Positions 33,982 through 43,362 of a stretch of 48,291 nucleotides of DNA are shown in pieces; position 1 is the first letter of the stretch; every line of letters starts with the position of its first letter. The DNA is from Paracoccus shandongensis. GTDB lineage: Bacteria; Pseudomonadota; Alphaproteobacteria; Rhodobacterales; Rhodobacteraceae. The DNA is taken from positions 1 to 48,291 of the forward strand of contig NZ_JAFLRK010000027.1 in NCBI RefSeq assembly GCF_017315735.1, given 5' to 3'. The notes beneath the pieces are model-generated. The model did not search any database and was not told where the DNA came from. It saw only the letters and a program-made list of their open reading frames with translations. The translations under genes were made by a program, and so were the position numbers.

Positions 33982-35244
33982 TTACGCCGCGTCGGACGCC
34001 CGCCGGTCGCCGGGATCGGACTGCTTTTCGTCCAGCGCGGCCTCGACCGCGATGGTGGTGGCGTTGGGCGTGATGACGGCGAAGTTGCCCTGTTCCTCGG
34101 GCGTCAGCGCCCGGCGGCGGGTGGCGCGCCAGCCCGCATAGGCGGTCAGCAGCGCCAGAAGCACCGCCATATAGACCCAGAAGCCGTCGGGGCCGATCAC
34201 CTCCATCAGCCAGCCGGTGATCACCGGCCCGCCCATCGACCCGATGCCATAGATGAACAGCAGCCCGGCGGATGCGGCGGCCATGTCCGACTGCTCCAGA
34301 TAGTCGTTGGTATAGGCCACCAGCAGCGCATAGATCGGGTTGGCGATGCCCCCCATCAGCGCGCCCGCGATGACCAGCCCCCATGTCCCCGGCTGCACGG
34401 CGATGGCCACCACCCCCGTCACCGCGCCCACGGCGGCCAGCATCAGCACCAGCTTGCGCCGGTCGTAGCGGTCGGAAATCCAGCCCACCGGATATTGCAT
34501 CACCAGCCCGCCCGCATAGCTGGCCGCCACGAAGGCCGAGATCTCGGCCACCGACAGCCCGACCGAGGCCCCCCAGACGGACGACATCCCCGACAGCACC
34601 GCAAAGACCCCGCCCATCAGGAAGATCCCCACGCAGCCCAGCGGGGATGCACGGTAAAGCCGGGCGAAGGTCATGCGCTTGATCGTCTGGAACTGCGGGG
34701 CGGGGCGCGCGGACAGCAGGATCGGCATGAAGGCCAGCGACACCAGCACGGATGCCACGATGAACAGCGTGTATCCGCCCGGATCGGAGGTGTTCAGCAG
34801 CGCCTGCGCCGCCACGATCCCCAAAAGCTGCACGATCATGTAGGCCGACAGCGTCTGGCCCCGGTTTTCATTGGTGGACCCGGCGTTCAGCCAGCTTTCG
34901 GACGTGATATAGACCCCGCAGAAGCAGAAGCCGATGATGGTGCGCAGGATCGTCCACCAGATCCAGTTGGGCTCCACCGCGTACAGCACCAGCACGGACG
35001 AGATCATGGACCCGAGCGCGGCGAAGACCCGCACATGGCCCACGTTCTTGATCAGGCCGGGCACCGTCAGGCTGCCCAGCAGGAAGCCCGCGAAGTAACC
35101 CGACATGACCACCGACATCTGGAAGGTCGGGATCCCCTCGATCCCGCCGCGGATGCCCAGCAGCGTGCCCTGCATCCCGTTGCCGACCATCAGCAAGAGG
35201 ATGCCCAGGAACAGCGGCCAGGTGGTGCGCAGAACGGAAAGCAT
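33982..35244 (-). CDS. MFS transporter (YcaD-like)
   Basis: A 420-residue major facilitator with 12 hydrophobic helices and the motif GWISDRYDRRK in the central loop. ITSESWLNAGSTNENRGQ is characteristic of the YcaD/MFS_1 branch. The last 35 residues are polar. ATG 35244 (MLSVLRTTWPLFLGILLLM) starts directly in the first helix; the frame is open further upstream, but that part is hydrophilic and overlaps queA's 3' end, so it is rejected. The substrate is unknown. Confidence 0.84.
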   Translation of the reverse strand: MLSVLRTTWPLFLGILLLMVGNGMQGTLLGIRGGIEGIPTFQMSVVMSGYFAGFLLGSLTVPGLIKNVGHVRVFAALGSMISSVLVLYAVEPNWIWWTILRTIIGFCFCGVYITSESWLNAGSTNENRGQTLSAYMIVQLLGIVAAQALLNTSDPGGYTLFIVASVLVSLAFMPILLSARPAPQFQTIKRMTFARLYRASPLGCVGIFLMGGVFAVLSGMSSVWGASVGLSVAEISAFVAASYAGGLVMQYPVGWISDRYDRRKLVLMLAAVGAVTGVVAIAVQPGTWGLVIAGALMGGIANPIYALLVAYTNDYLEQSDMAAASAGLLFIYGIGSMGGPVITGWLMEVIGPDGFWVYMAVLLALLTAYAGWRATRRRALTPEEQGNFAVITPNATTIAVEAALDEKQSDPGDRRASDAA

Positions 35245-35320
35245 GGGTGGTCTCAACTCGGGTGGCGGGGTTGGCCCTGTCTCGCCCATCCGGCGCCGGG
35301 GGGCTACCCGGAAAGCGACC

Positions 35321-36367
35321 CTAGGGGACCAGCAGCGACGCATCGCCATAACTGAAGAAGCGATACCCCTGCCCCACCGCATGGGCATAGATTTCCCTGA
35401 TCTTTTCGGGCCCCATCAGGGCGGAGACCAGCATCAGCAGCGTCGATTTCGGCAGGTGGAAATTCGTCATCAGCCCGTCGGTCACCCGGAAGTGATAGCC
35501 GGGATAGATGAAGATGTCCGTTGTCCCCTGGAACGGCCGGACCGTGCCGTCGTCCTGCGCCGCCGATTCGATCAGCCGCAGCGCGGTGGTGCCGACCGGG
35601 ATCACGCGGCGGCCTTCCGCCTTGGCAAGGGTGATGGCGGCGGCGGCATCCGCGCCGACCTCGCCCCATTCGACGTGCATCCGGTGGGTGGTCACGTCCT
35701 CGACCTTGACGGGCAGGAAGGTGCCCGCGCCGACATGCAGCGTGACATGGACGAATTCCACGCCTTTCGCGGCCAGCGCCTCCAGCAGCGCCGCGTCGAA
35801 ATGCAGGCTGGCGGTGGGGGCGGCGACGGCGCCCTGGCGGGCGGCCCAGACCGTCTGGTAATCCTGCCGGTCCTGGTCGTCGGGCGCGCGCAAGGCGGCG
35901 ATATAGGGCGGCAAGGGCATCGCCCCCACCTGCTGAAGCGCCGCATCGAAGGCGTCCCCTTCGGCGTCGAAACGCAGGCGCAGCTCGCCCTCGGCAATTT
36001 CCGCGACCTCGGCGGACAGTGTGTCGCCAAAGCGGATCACCTCGCCCGCGCGCAGCTTGCGCAGGGGTTTCGCCAGCGCGCGCCAGCCATCGGCGGCGGG
36101 TTCCAGCAGCGTGATTTCGATCCGGGCCGTGGCCTCGCCCTGCGGCGTCGGGCGGGTCCGCGTGCCGGTCAGCCGCGCCGGGATGACCTTGGTGTCGTTC
36201 AGCACCAGCACGTCGCCCGGCAGCAGGATGTCGGGCAGGTCGCTGACGCGCCGGTCGGCGATCGCGCCGCCCTGGGCCAGCAGCAGCCGCGCCGACGTGC
36301 GCGGGCGGGCCGGGCGCGTGGCGATCAGCGACGGGGGCAGGTCGAAATCGAAATCGGACAGTTTCAT
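35321..36367 (-). CDS. queA: S-adenosylmethionine:tRNA ribosyltransferase-isomerase
   Basis: A 348-residue enzyme that transfers the ribosyl part of SAM to preQ1 at tRNA position 34 to form epoxyqueuosine. The start [23 protein letters not shown], the [22 protein letters not shown] segment and [11 protein letters not shown] are diagnostic. Length is normal. It is divergent from bfd; the MFS gene follows 76 bases downstream in the same direction. Confidence 0.97.
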   Translation of the reverse strand: MKLSDFDFDLPPSLIATRPARPRTSARLLLAQGGAIADRRVSDLPDILLPGDVLVLNDTKVIPARLTGTRTRPTPQGEATARIEITLLEPAADGWRALAKPLRKLRAGEVIRFGDTLSAEVAEIAEGELRLRFDAEGDAFDAALQQVGAMPLPPYIAALRAPDDQDRQDYQTVWAARQGAVAAPTASLHFDAALLEALAAKGVEFVHVTLHVGAGTFLPVKVEDVTTHRMHVEWGEVGADAAAAITLAKAEGRRVIPVGTTALRLIESAAQDDGTVRPFQGTTDIFIYPGYHFRVTDGLMTNFHLPKSTLLMLVSALMGPEKIREIYAHAVGQGYRFFSYGDASLLVP

Positions 36368-36434
36368 GGCCGCCGCTTCTGCGCCCCGCCCGGCCCTGCG
36401 TCAAGCCGTCCCCACCCCAAGTAAAAAACTCGGC

Positions 36435-36462
36435 TTTACATATCCGACAGAATCCCTATGTT
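36435..36462 (+). promoter_or_regulatory. Promoter of bfd-bfr
   Basis: TTTACA (36435-36440) and TATGTT (36457-36462) with a 16-base spacer lie in an AT-rich patch, followed by AGGAG at 36473-36477 and the bfd ATG at 36485. No clear iron-regulator box was found. Confidence 0.5.
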
Positions 36463-36484
36463 TCCGGCGAACAGGAGTTGCGCG

Positions 36485-36778
36485 ATGATCGTTTGCCACT
36501 GCACGCAAATCTCGGATCATGAGATCAAGGCGGCCATCGACTGGATGCGGACGGCCGATCCCCAGACGATCATCACGCCGGGCAAGATCTATCACGCCTT
36601 GGGCAAACGCGCCGATTGCGGCGGGTGCATGCCGCTCTTTCTGGACACCATGCGTCACTGCGATAATCTGGGCGTAGCCCCGCCGATTTTGCGGGCGAAA
36701 TCAGATGTTGCAAAGGATACCCCCCATGAAGGGCGACGCAAAGGTCATCGACTATCTCAACGCGGCGCTGCGGTCTGA
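36485..36778 (+). CDS. bfd: Bacterioferritin-associated ferredoxin
   Basis: A 97-residue [2Fe-2S] protein with ligands Cys4 and Cys6 (CHC) and Cys45 and Cys48 (CGGC). Bfd reduces the haem of bacterioferritin to release stored iron. The spacing between the Cys pairs (38 residues) is a little longer than in E. coli Bfd (32). ATG 36485 follows AGGAG. The C-terminal 18 codons overlap the bfr gene in another frame (36726-36778), so translation is likely coupled. The tail after residue 80 is basic. Confidence 0.9.
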   Translation: MIVCHCTQISDHEIKAAIDWMRTADPQTIITPGKIYHALGKRADCGGCMPLFLDTMRHCDNLGVAPPILRAKSDVAKDTPHEGRRKGHRLSQRGAAV

Positions 36779-37211
36779 ACTGACCGCCGTCAGCCAGTAC
36801 TGGCTGCATTACCGCCTGCAGGAAGACTGGGGCTTCGGCCATATCGCCGACAAGTCGCGCGCCGAGTCGATCGAGGAGATGCACCACGCCGACCGGCTGA
36901 TCAAGCGAATCATCTTCCTGGAAGGCCATCCGAACCTTCAGAAGCTGGACCCGCTGCGCATCGGCCAGACCCTGCGCGAAACGCTGGAAGCGGATCTGGC
37001 GGCCGAACACGACGCGCGCACCCTGTATCTGGAAGCGCGGGAATACTGCTCCAGCGTCAACGACCAGGTGTCCAAGGCGTTGTTCGACGACCTGATCGAG
37101 GATGAGGAAGGCCATATCGACTTCCTGGAAACCCAGATCCAGCTTTACGAGACGATCGGCGCCCAGAACTATGGCCAGCTGAACGCCAAGCCTGCGGACA
37201 AGGCGGAATAG
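36726..37211 (+). CDS. bfr: Bacterioferritin
   Basis: A 161-residue haem ferritin. The diiron ferroxidase ligands Glu18, Glu51, His54, Glu94, Glu127 and His130 and haem ligand Met52 are all present ([33 protein letters not shown]). It forms 24-mers that store ferric iron. The start [12 protein letters not shown] is the family start, which places the gene inside the end of bfd; AGGA at 36712 is the probable ribosome site. bfd-bfr is an operon. Confidence 0.97.
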   Translation: MKGDAKVIDYLNAALRSELTAVSQYWLHYRLQEDWGFGHIADKSRAESIEEMHHADRLIKRIIFLEGHPNLQKLDPLRIGQTLRETLEADLAAEHDARTLYLEAREYCSSVNDQVSKALFDDLIEDEEGHIDFLETQIQLYETIGAQNYGQLNAKPADKAE

Positions 37212-37242
37212 GACGGACTCCCGTTCCCTTGCCGGGGGTGCC

Positions 37243-37776
37243 CTAGCCCCGGATGCGGCGCAGCAGGGCCAGGGCCAGCAGCGATGCGATCAGCATCGGC
37301 GCCGCATCAGGCAGGGGAACGGGCGCCAGGGGCGGAAGCTCGGGGTTCACGGGGATTTCGGGCGTGGGGATGATCGGCTTGACCGGAGGCAGGGGTGTGA
37401 CCGGAAGCACGGGCTTGACCGGAAGCACCGGCTTGACCGGGCGGCCGCTTTCGGGCGTGTTTGTCAATGCGTCCTGGATCCACGGACCGGGCCCCTGTCC
37501 CGGAAAGGATGGCGCCCCCCACCCCGAAGACGCACCCTGGGTCAGCGCGACCATGCCCGGGCCGGACGGGGCGCCCGCGACCGCATAGGGATCGACCAGC
37601 AGCATGTAGTCGTCATAGCCGGGCGGAACCTTGCCCTCCATGGGGCTGTCGTCGCCCACGACCAGGATCATGCGGTCCCCGTACTGGTCACGCTCGACAA
37701 CGTGGATCGCGGGCCGGAATCCCATATGGGGAAAGAAATTCAGGCATTGATCTTCTAACGTGCAAAGAGGCTGCAT
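37243..37776 (-). CDS. Proline-rich protein with VPLP-type C-terminal sorting-like tail
   Basis: A 177-residue protein of unknown function. The N-terminal half (about 1-95) is a small soluble domain (HVVERDQYGDRMILVVGDDSP). Residues about 112-150 are VKPVLPVKP-type proline repeats. The end (153-177) is VPLPDAAP, a hydrophobic helix and RRIRG, close to the VPLPA-CTERM signal processed by exosortase-like systems. The missing piece is an N-terminal signal peptide: ATG 37776 lacks both a signal peptide and a good ribosome site, so the start may be wrong or the gene decayed. AT-rich DNA with repeats lies upstream. Confidence 0.6.
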   Translation of the reverse strand: MQPLCTLEDQCLNFFPHMGFRPAIHVVERDQYGDRMILVVGDDSPMEGKVPPGYDDYMLLVDPYAVAGAPSGPGMVALTQGASSGWGAPSFPGQGPGPWIQDALTNTPESGRPVKPVLPVKPVLPVTPLPPVKPIIPTPEIPVNPELPPLAPVPLPDAAPMLIASLLALALLRRIRG

Positions 37777-37860
37777 CGCGACACTCGGGACAACGTGCCG
37801 ACATCAGCAATCCAGCCCGCCTTGCGGGTCTTGAACAATGGCACCGACAAACATGAACAA

Positions 37861-37906
37861 CTTGTTAACACCCCCTGCATATCGGGGGGCTGCCGCCTTG
37901 TTAACA
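37861..37906. repeat. Direct repeats CTTGTTAACA flanking a hairpin
   Basis: CTTGTTAACA occurs at 37861-37870 and 37897-37906. Between them CCCCC (37871-37875) and GGGGG (37884-37888) can pair. Each repeat contains the palindrome GTTAAC. The 171-base gap 37777-37947 is otherwise unremarkable; this looks like a two-site operator for the proline-rich gene (inference). Confidence 0.5.
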
Positions 37907-37947
37907 TGTCTAAAGGGTCAGCCCTGCTGTCGGGAACCGAGCGACAC

Positions 37948-38622
37948 CTATCCCAGCCAGCGCCGCGCCAGGTCGGGCAGTTCGTCGAAATGCCCGATCA
38001 GCGCATCGGGGGCGAGGCGGGAAATCGCCTCGCCCTCGGGGCCAAAGGACACCAGCGCCACCCGGACCCCCGCCGCCGCCGCCGTCTTGCGGTCGGTTTC
38101 CGTATCCCCCACCAGGAAGGACGCGGGCACGCTGCCCCCCGCCTGTTCGACCGCCGCGCGATAGGGGCGCGGATCGGGCTTCCTGACCGGCAGCGTATCG
38201 GCCGCGATCATCGACGCGAAACGGTCCCGCACCCCAAGCGCGTGCAGCAGGGTTTCGGCCAGGGCGCCCGGCTTGTTGGTGCAGACGGCCAGGATATGCC
38301 CGTCCGATTGCAGGCGGTCCAGCACCGCCTCGACCCCCGGATAAAGCTTGGTGTGCACGGCGATGTTTTCGCCGTAATGGGCCAGCAGGCGGGGATAATC
38401 CTCGTCCTCGGCCCCCGGGGGCAGCAGCAGGTCGGCCCCCATCCGGCCGTATCCCGCCCGCAGCATCGCCCGCCCGCCGTGAAAGGCCGTCAGCGCGTCG
38501 GCCACCGGGTCCAGCGCCACATCCAGCCCCCGCGCCGCAAAGCAGGCATTCGCCGCCGCGATCAGGTCGGCCGAGGTATCGGCCAGCGTGCCGTCCAGAT
38601 CGAAGACCACCGTTCCCGCCAT
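37948..38622 (-). CDS. gph: Phosphoglycolate phosphatase (HAD family)
   Basis: A 224-residue HAD hydrolase that removes phosphate from 2-phosphoglycolate. Motif I is FDLDGTLADT (Asp8, Asp10), motif II CTNKP, and motif III and IV are KPDPRPY and GDTETDRKTA. The cap segment FHGGRAMLRAGYGRMG fits Gph. ATG 38622 has GGAAGGGCAGGGG upstream; the longer start at 38655 is less likely. It is divergent from glmU. Confidence 0.9.
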   Translation of the reverse strand: MAGTVVFDLDGTLADTSADLIAAANACFAARGLDVALDPVADALTAFHGGRAMLRAGYGRMGADLLLPPGAEDEDYPRLLAHYGENIAVHTKLYPGVEAVLDRLQSDGHILAVCTNKPGALAETLLHALGVRDRFASMIAADTLPVRKPDPRPYRAAVEQAGGSVPASFLVGDTETDRKTAAAAGVRVALVSFGPEGEAISRLAPDALIGHFDELPDLARRWLG

Positions 38623-38740
38623 GCCCCTGCCCTTCCCGCAATGATCCGACACCAAAGGTGAACGCGCGGGGCTTCCCCAGGCGTCCGGTCCCGATTAGAA
38701 CGCCTGCCAAGGAATTTGAACAGGCGAATGAGGGGCAGGC

Positions 38741-40083
38741 ATGGCAGAGAAGCCGGTGGCGATCGTGGTTCTGGCGGCCGGCCAGGGCAGCCGGATGCAA
38801 TCAGACCTGCCCAAGGTGCTGCACCGCCTGGGCGGGATGCCGCTGGTGGGGCACGCCCTGGCGGTGGCCCGCACGCTGGAACCCGAGCAGGTGATCGTGG
38901 TCGCGGGCCATGGCGCAGATCTGGTGACAAAAGCCGTGGGCAGGATCGACCCGGATGCGCGGATCGTGCTGCAACCCGAACAGCTTGGCACCGGCCATGC
39001 CGTCCGCCAGGCCCTGCCCGAGCTTGAGGGCTTCGAGGGCAAGGTTGTCGTCCTTTACGGCGACACCCCCTTCATCGGAGAGGACACGCTGGCCGCCCTG
39101 GCCTCGCACCCCGCCGACCTGGTGGTGCTGGGCTTCGAGGCCGAGGATCCGGGCCGCTATGGCCGCCTGATCGTGACCGGGCGCGGGCTGGAGCGGATCG
39201 TCGAATACAAGGACGCCGACGCGGCGGTGCGCGAGATCGCGCTTTGCAACAGCGGCGTGATGGCGCTGGACGCGGCGCTGCTGCGGCAACTGATCGTGCG
39301 GCTGACGAACCAGAACGCCTCGGGCGAATACTACCTGACCGACCTTGTGGCGCTGGCCCGCGCGGAAGGCCGCAGCACCGATGTCGTCACCTGCGACGAG
39401 GCGGAAACCCTGGGCATCAACACCCGCGCCGAACTCGCCGCAGCCGAGGCCGCCTTCCAGGACCGCGCCCGCGCCCGCGCGCTGGAGAATGGCGTGACGC
39501 TGGCCGATCCCGCGACCACCTGGTTCGCGCTGGACACGGCCATCGGGCGCGACGCGGTGATCGGGCAGAACGTCGTCTTCGGCCCCGGCGTCACGGTGGA
39601 ATCGGGGGCCGAGATCCTGCCCTTCTGCCATCTGGAGGGCTGCCATATCTCGTCCGGGGCGACGGTCGGCCCCTTTGCCCGCCTGCGCCCCGGCGCGGAA
39701 CTGGGTGGCGACGTGCATGTCGGCAACTTCGTGGAAATCAAGAACGCCGTCCTGGACGAAGGCGTCAAGGTCGGCCACCTGACCTATCTGGGCGACGCCC
39801 ATGTGGGCGAGCATACCAATATCGGCGCGGGCACCGTCACCTGCAATTACGACGGCGTCGGCAAGCACCGCACGGAAATCGGCGCCCGCGCCTTCATCGG
39901 CAGCGACACCATGCTGGTCGCCCCCGTGCGCGTGGGCAGCGACGCCCTGACCGGGTCGGGTTCCGTCATCACCGAAGACGTGCCCGACGGCGCGCTTGCG
40001 CTTGGCCGCGCCCGCCAGGTGACGAAGCCCGGCCTTGCCACCCGCCTGATGGCCGCCCTGCGCGCGAAGAAGGAGGCCCGCTG

Positions 40084-40084
<1 letters not shown>
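38741..40084 (+). CDS. glmU: Bifunctional UDP-N-acetylglucosamine pyrophosphorylase / GlcN-1-P acetyltransferase
   Basis: A 447-residue cytoplasmic enzyme. The N-terminal uridylyltransferase has LAAGQGSRM (11-19) and Lys25, plus GDTPF. The C-terminal half is a left-handed beta-helix with hexapeptide repeats (for example HIGAGTV-type turns) and the acetyltransferase segment TCNYDGVGKHRTEIG. It makes UDP-GlcNAc for peptidoglycan and lipopolysaccharide. It shares the TGATG junction with glmS, whose product feeds it after GlmM, so the two are cotranslated. Confidence 0.97.
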
Positions 40085-41901
<1,817 letters not shown>

Positions 41902-41908
41902 GGCGCGG

Positions 41909-41933
41909 GGCCGCGTTACCAGATGCGGCCTTT
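41909..41933 (+). terminator. Terminator of glmUS
   Basis: GGCCGC (41909-41914) pairs with GCGGCC (41925-41930), 10-base loop, then TTT. It overlaps the 3' end of the convergent vapC gene. Confidence 0.45.
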
Positions 41934-42308
41934 CCACCCCGCGAACCCGATCAGCCCGTCAAAGGCCGTGTCCTTCGATATCAGCGGACAAGACATTTCG
42001 ATGGCGGTCGCGGCGATCATGCGGTCGAAGGGATCGGGATGGTCCCATTCCATCGACCCGGACAGCATTGCCATGCGCGCCGTATAGGGGGCGATGCTGA
42101 ATCCCTGCGCCGAACACAGGCTGTCGAGACTGCGGGCATAAGGCAGCATGGCGTCCCACTTGCCCTTGCGCACCTTTGACGCAATCTCGTGAAAGGCACA
42201 GGGCGGGACATGGATCGTTGCCCCGCTTTCCAGCAAGCTTCGCGCCGCAGCCGTCAGGAATGAAGGCGCGACCAGCGACCAGGCCAGCACATGCGTATCA
42301 ACAAGCAC
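41916..42308 (-). CDS. vapC: VapC-type PIN-domain toxin
   Basis: A 130-residue PIN-domain nuclease toxin from GTG 42308 (starting MLVDTHVLAWS). The acidic active site is Asp4, Glu41, Asp95 in DPFDRMIAATA and Asp113 in SKDTAF. VapC toxins usually cut tRNA or rRNA. TTG 42317, overlapping the antitoxin stop, is an alternative start with a better ribosome site. The gene directly follows a Phd-type antitoxin. It shows no truncation or missing catalytic residue, so it should be functional. Confidence 0.88.
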   Translation of the reverse strand: MLVDTHVLAWSLVAPSFLTAAARSLLESGATIHVPPCAFHEIASKVRKGKWDAMLPYARSLDSLCSAQGFSIAPYTARMAMLSGSMEWDHPDPFDRMIAATAIEMSCPLISKDTAFDGLIGFAGWKGRIW

Positions 42309-42313
42309 ATGGC

Positions 42314-42550
42314 TCAAGCACCCCACTCCGCAAGGTCTTCCTTGCTCATGGGTGCCAGGAAATCGGGGACCGAGCCCGGATCCACGACGCCTTCCAGAAG
42401 GCCCAGGCGAACGCCCGCCCTGGCGATGGGCACCAGCCGTGCGGCGGGAACACCTCCCCGGGCGATGATGACTTCTTCGCCCGCTTCGACCGCCGCAAGA
42501 AGCTCGGACAGCCTGGCCTTGGCTTCGGCGACATTCATCTGCACCGTCAT
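42314..42550 (-). CDS. Phd/YefM-family antitoxin
   Basis: A 78-residue antitoxin with NVAEAKARLSELLAAVEAGEEVIIARGGVPAARLVP, the standard Phd/YefM DNA-binding N-terminal fold, and a C-terminal tail (FLAPMSKEDLAEW) that would bind the PIN toxin. ATG 42550 has AGGGGGT upstream. Its stop lies 6 bases from the toxin start. It probably represses its own promoter; the palindromes expected for that are not obvious in the 93-base gap before ribH, which instead holds the ribH terminator. Confidence 0.88.
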   Translation of the reverse strand: MTVQMNVAEAKARLSELLAAVEAGEEVIIARGGVPAARLVPIARAGVRLGLLEGVVDPGSVPDFLAPMSKEDLAEWGA

Positions 42551-42612
42551 GGCGACCCCCTGGCAGATTGGATGGACCAAGGCTGGTCCATGATCCTGCG
42601 AGAGTCAAGCAA

Positions 42613-42637
42613 GGCGCGCGGGCCAACCCCGCGCGCC
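42613..42637 (-). terminator. Terminator hairpin of ribH
   Basis: GGCGCGCGGG (42613-42622) pairs with CCCGCGCGCC (42628-42637) over a 5-base loop, 7 bases after the ribH stop on the minus strand. It is followed by TTGCTT rather than a clean T run. Confidence 0.6.
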
Positions 42638-42643
42638 CTTTCC

Positions 42644-43117
42644 TCATGCCGCGTCCGCGCGGCCCTCGGCGGCGATGCGGGCGTCCAGGTCCAGCATCTG
42701 GTGGACGGCCTGCGCGGCCTCGGCGCCCTTCTTGACGAAGTGGTCGCGGTAAAAGCCCGTCAGCAATTCCGTTTCCTGGTAATTGTGCGGCGTCAGCGAG
42801 ACCGAGAAGCAGGGCACGCCCGTTTCCAGGCCGACAGTCATCAGCCCGGTCACGACGGCAGTGGCGACGAAATCGTGGCGGTAGATGCCGCCGTCCACCA
42901 CCAGCGCGGCGGCGACCACGGCGTCATAGCGCCCGGTCTGGGCCAGCTTTTTCGCCAGCAAGGGCATCTCGAAGGCGCCGGGCACGTCATAGGCCACGAC
43001 TTCGGCGCCGGGGATCAGGCGCCCCAGTTCGGCAAGGAAACCGTCATGCGCGCGGTCCACGACATCGGAATGCCAGCGGGCCTTGATAAAGGCGATGCGA
43101 GGGGTCTTGTGGGTCAT
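42644..43117 (-). CDS. ribH: 6,7-dimethyl-8-ribityllumazine synthase, RibH2 type
   Basis: A 157-residue enzyme catalysing the penultimate step of riboflavin synthesis. The GGIYRHDFVATAVVTGLMTVGLE and SVSLTPHNYQETE segments match the type II (RibH2) enzymes of alphaproteobacteria rather than the classical icosahedral RibH1 pattern. An FMN riboswitch lies directly upstream, so expression should fall when FMN is plentiful. The other rib genes are not in the window. RibH2 enzymes are typically decameric and weaker; a second RibH elsewhere is likely (inference). Confidence 0.93.
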   Translation of the reverse strand: MTHKTPRIAFIKARWHSDVVDRAHDGFLAELGRLIPGAEVVAYDVPGAFEMPLLAKKLAQTGRYDAVVAAALVVDGGIYRHDFVATAVVTGLMTVGLETGVPCFSVSLTPHNYQETELLTGFYRDHFVKKGAEAAQAVHQMLDLDARIAAEGRADAA

Positions 43118-43198
43118 CTTTCAGGAACCTTACGTTGACTTGCGTATGGTCCCAGGACATGAGCCATGACCGCCCCTCGGGAAAGGACGCGGCCACGG

Positions 43199-43320
43199 TT
43201 CTCTTTCATCCAGACTATACTGTCGGCCCCGGAGTTTCACCGGATCTGCTGACCCCACCGTTGCCGATGGGCGCTCGCGGGCTGTGACCGCCGGTGGGGA
43301 ATTGCACCCCGCCCTGAGAA
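43199..43320 (-). promoter_or_regulatory. FMN riboswitch (RFN element) upstream of ribH
   Basis: On the minus strand the conserved RFN blocks are seen in order: CAGGGCGGGGTGCAATTCCC, ACCGGCGGT, AGCCCGCGA, CAGATCCGGTGAAACTCCGG, GCCGACAGTATAGTCTGGAT. The closing stem is TTCTC/GAGAA at the ends. The riboswitch ends about 82 bases before the ribH ATG. FMN binding presumably blocks translation or elongation; no clear terminator is visible, so translational control is more likely. Confidence 0.95.
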
Positions 43321-43362
43321 CGGATCTTGCATAGCACGCAACCCCCCTTTCGCCAAGGGGGC

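Noticed and set aside
43343..43361. Terminator after the hybrid kinase (CCCCCTT / AAGGGGG)
   Set aside because: The stem is real but is followed by GTTGCGTGC instead of a T tract on the minus strand, and it sits right before the riboswitch leader; left unassigned.
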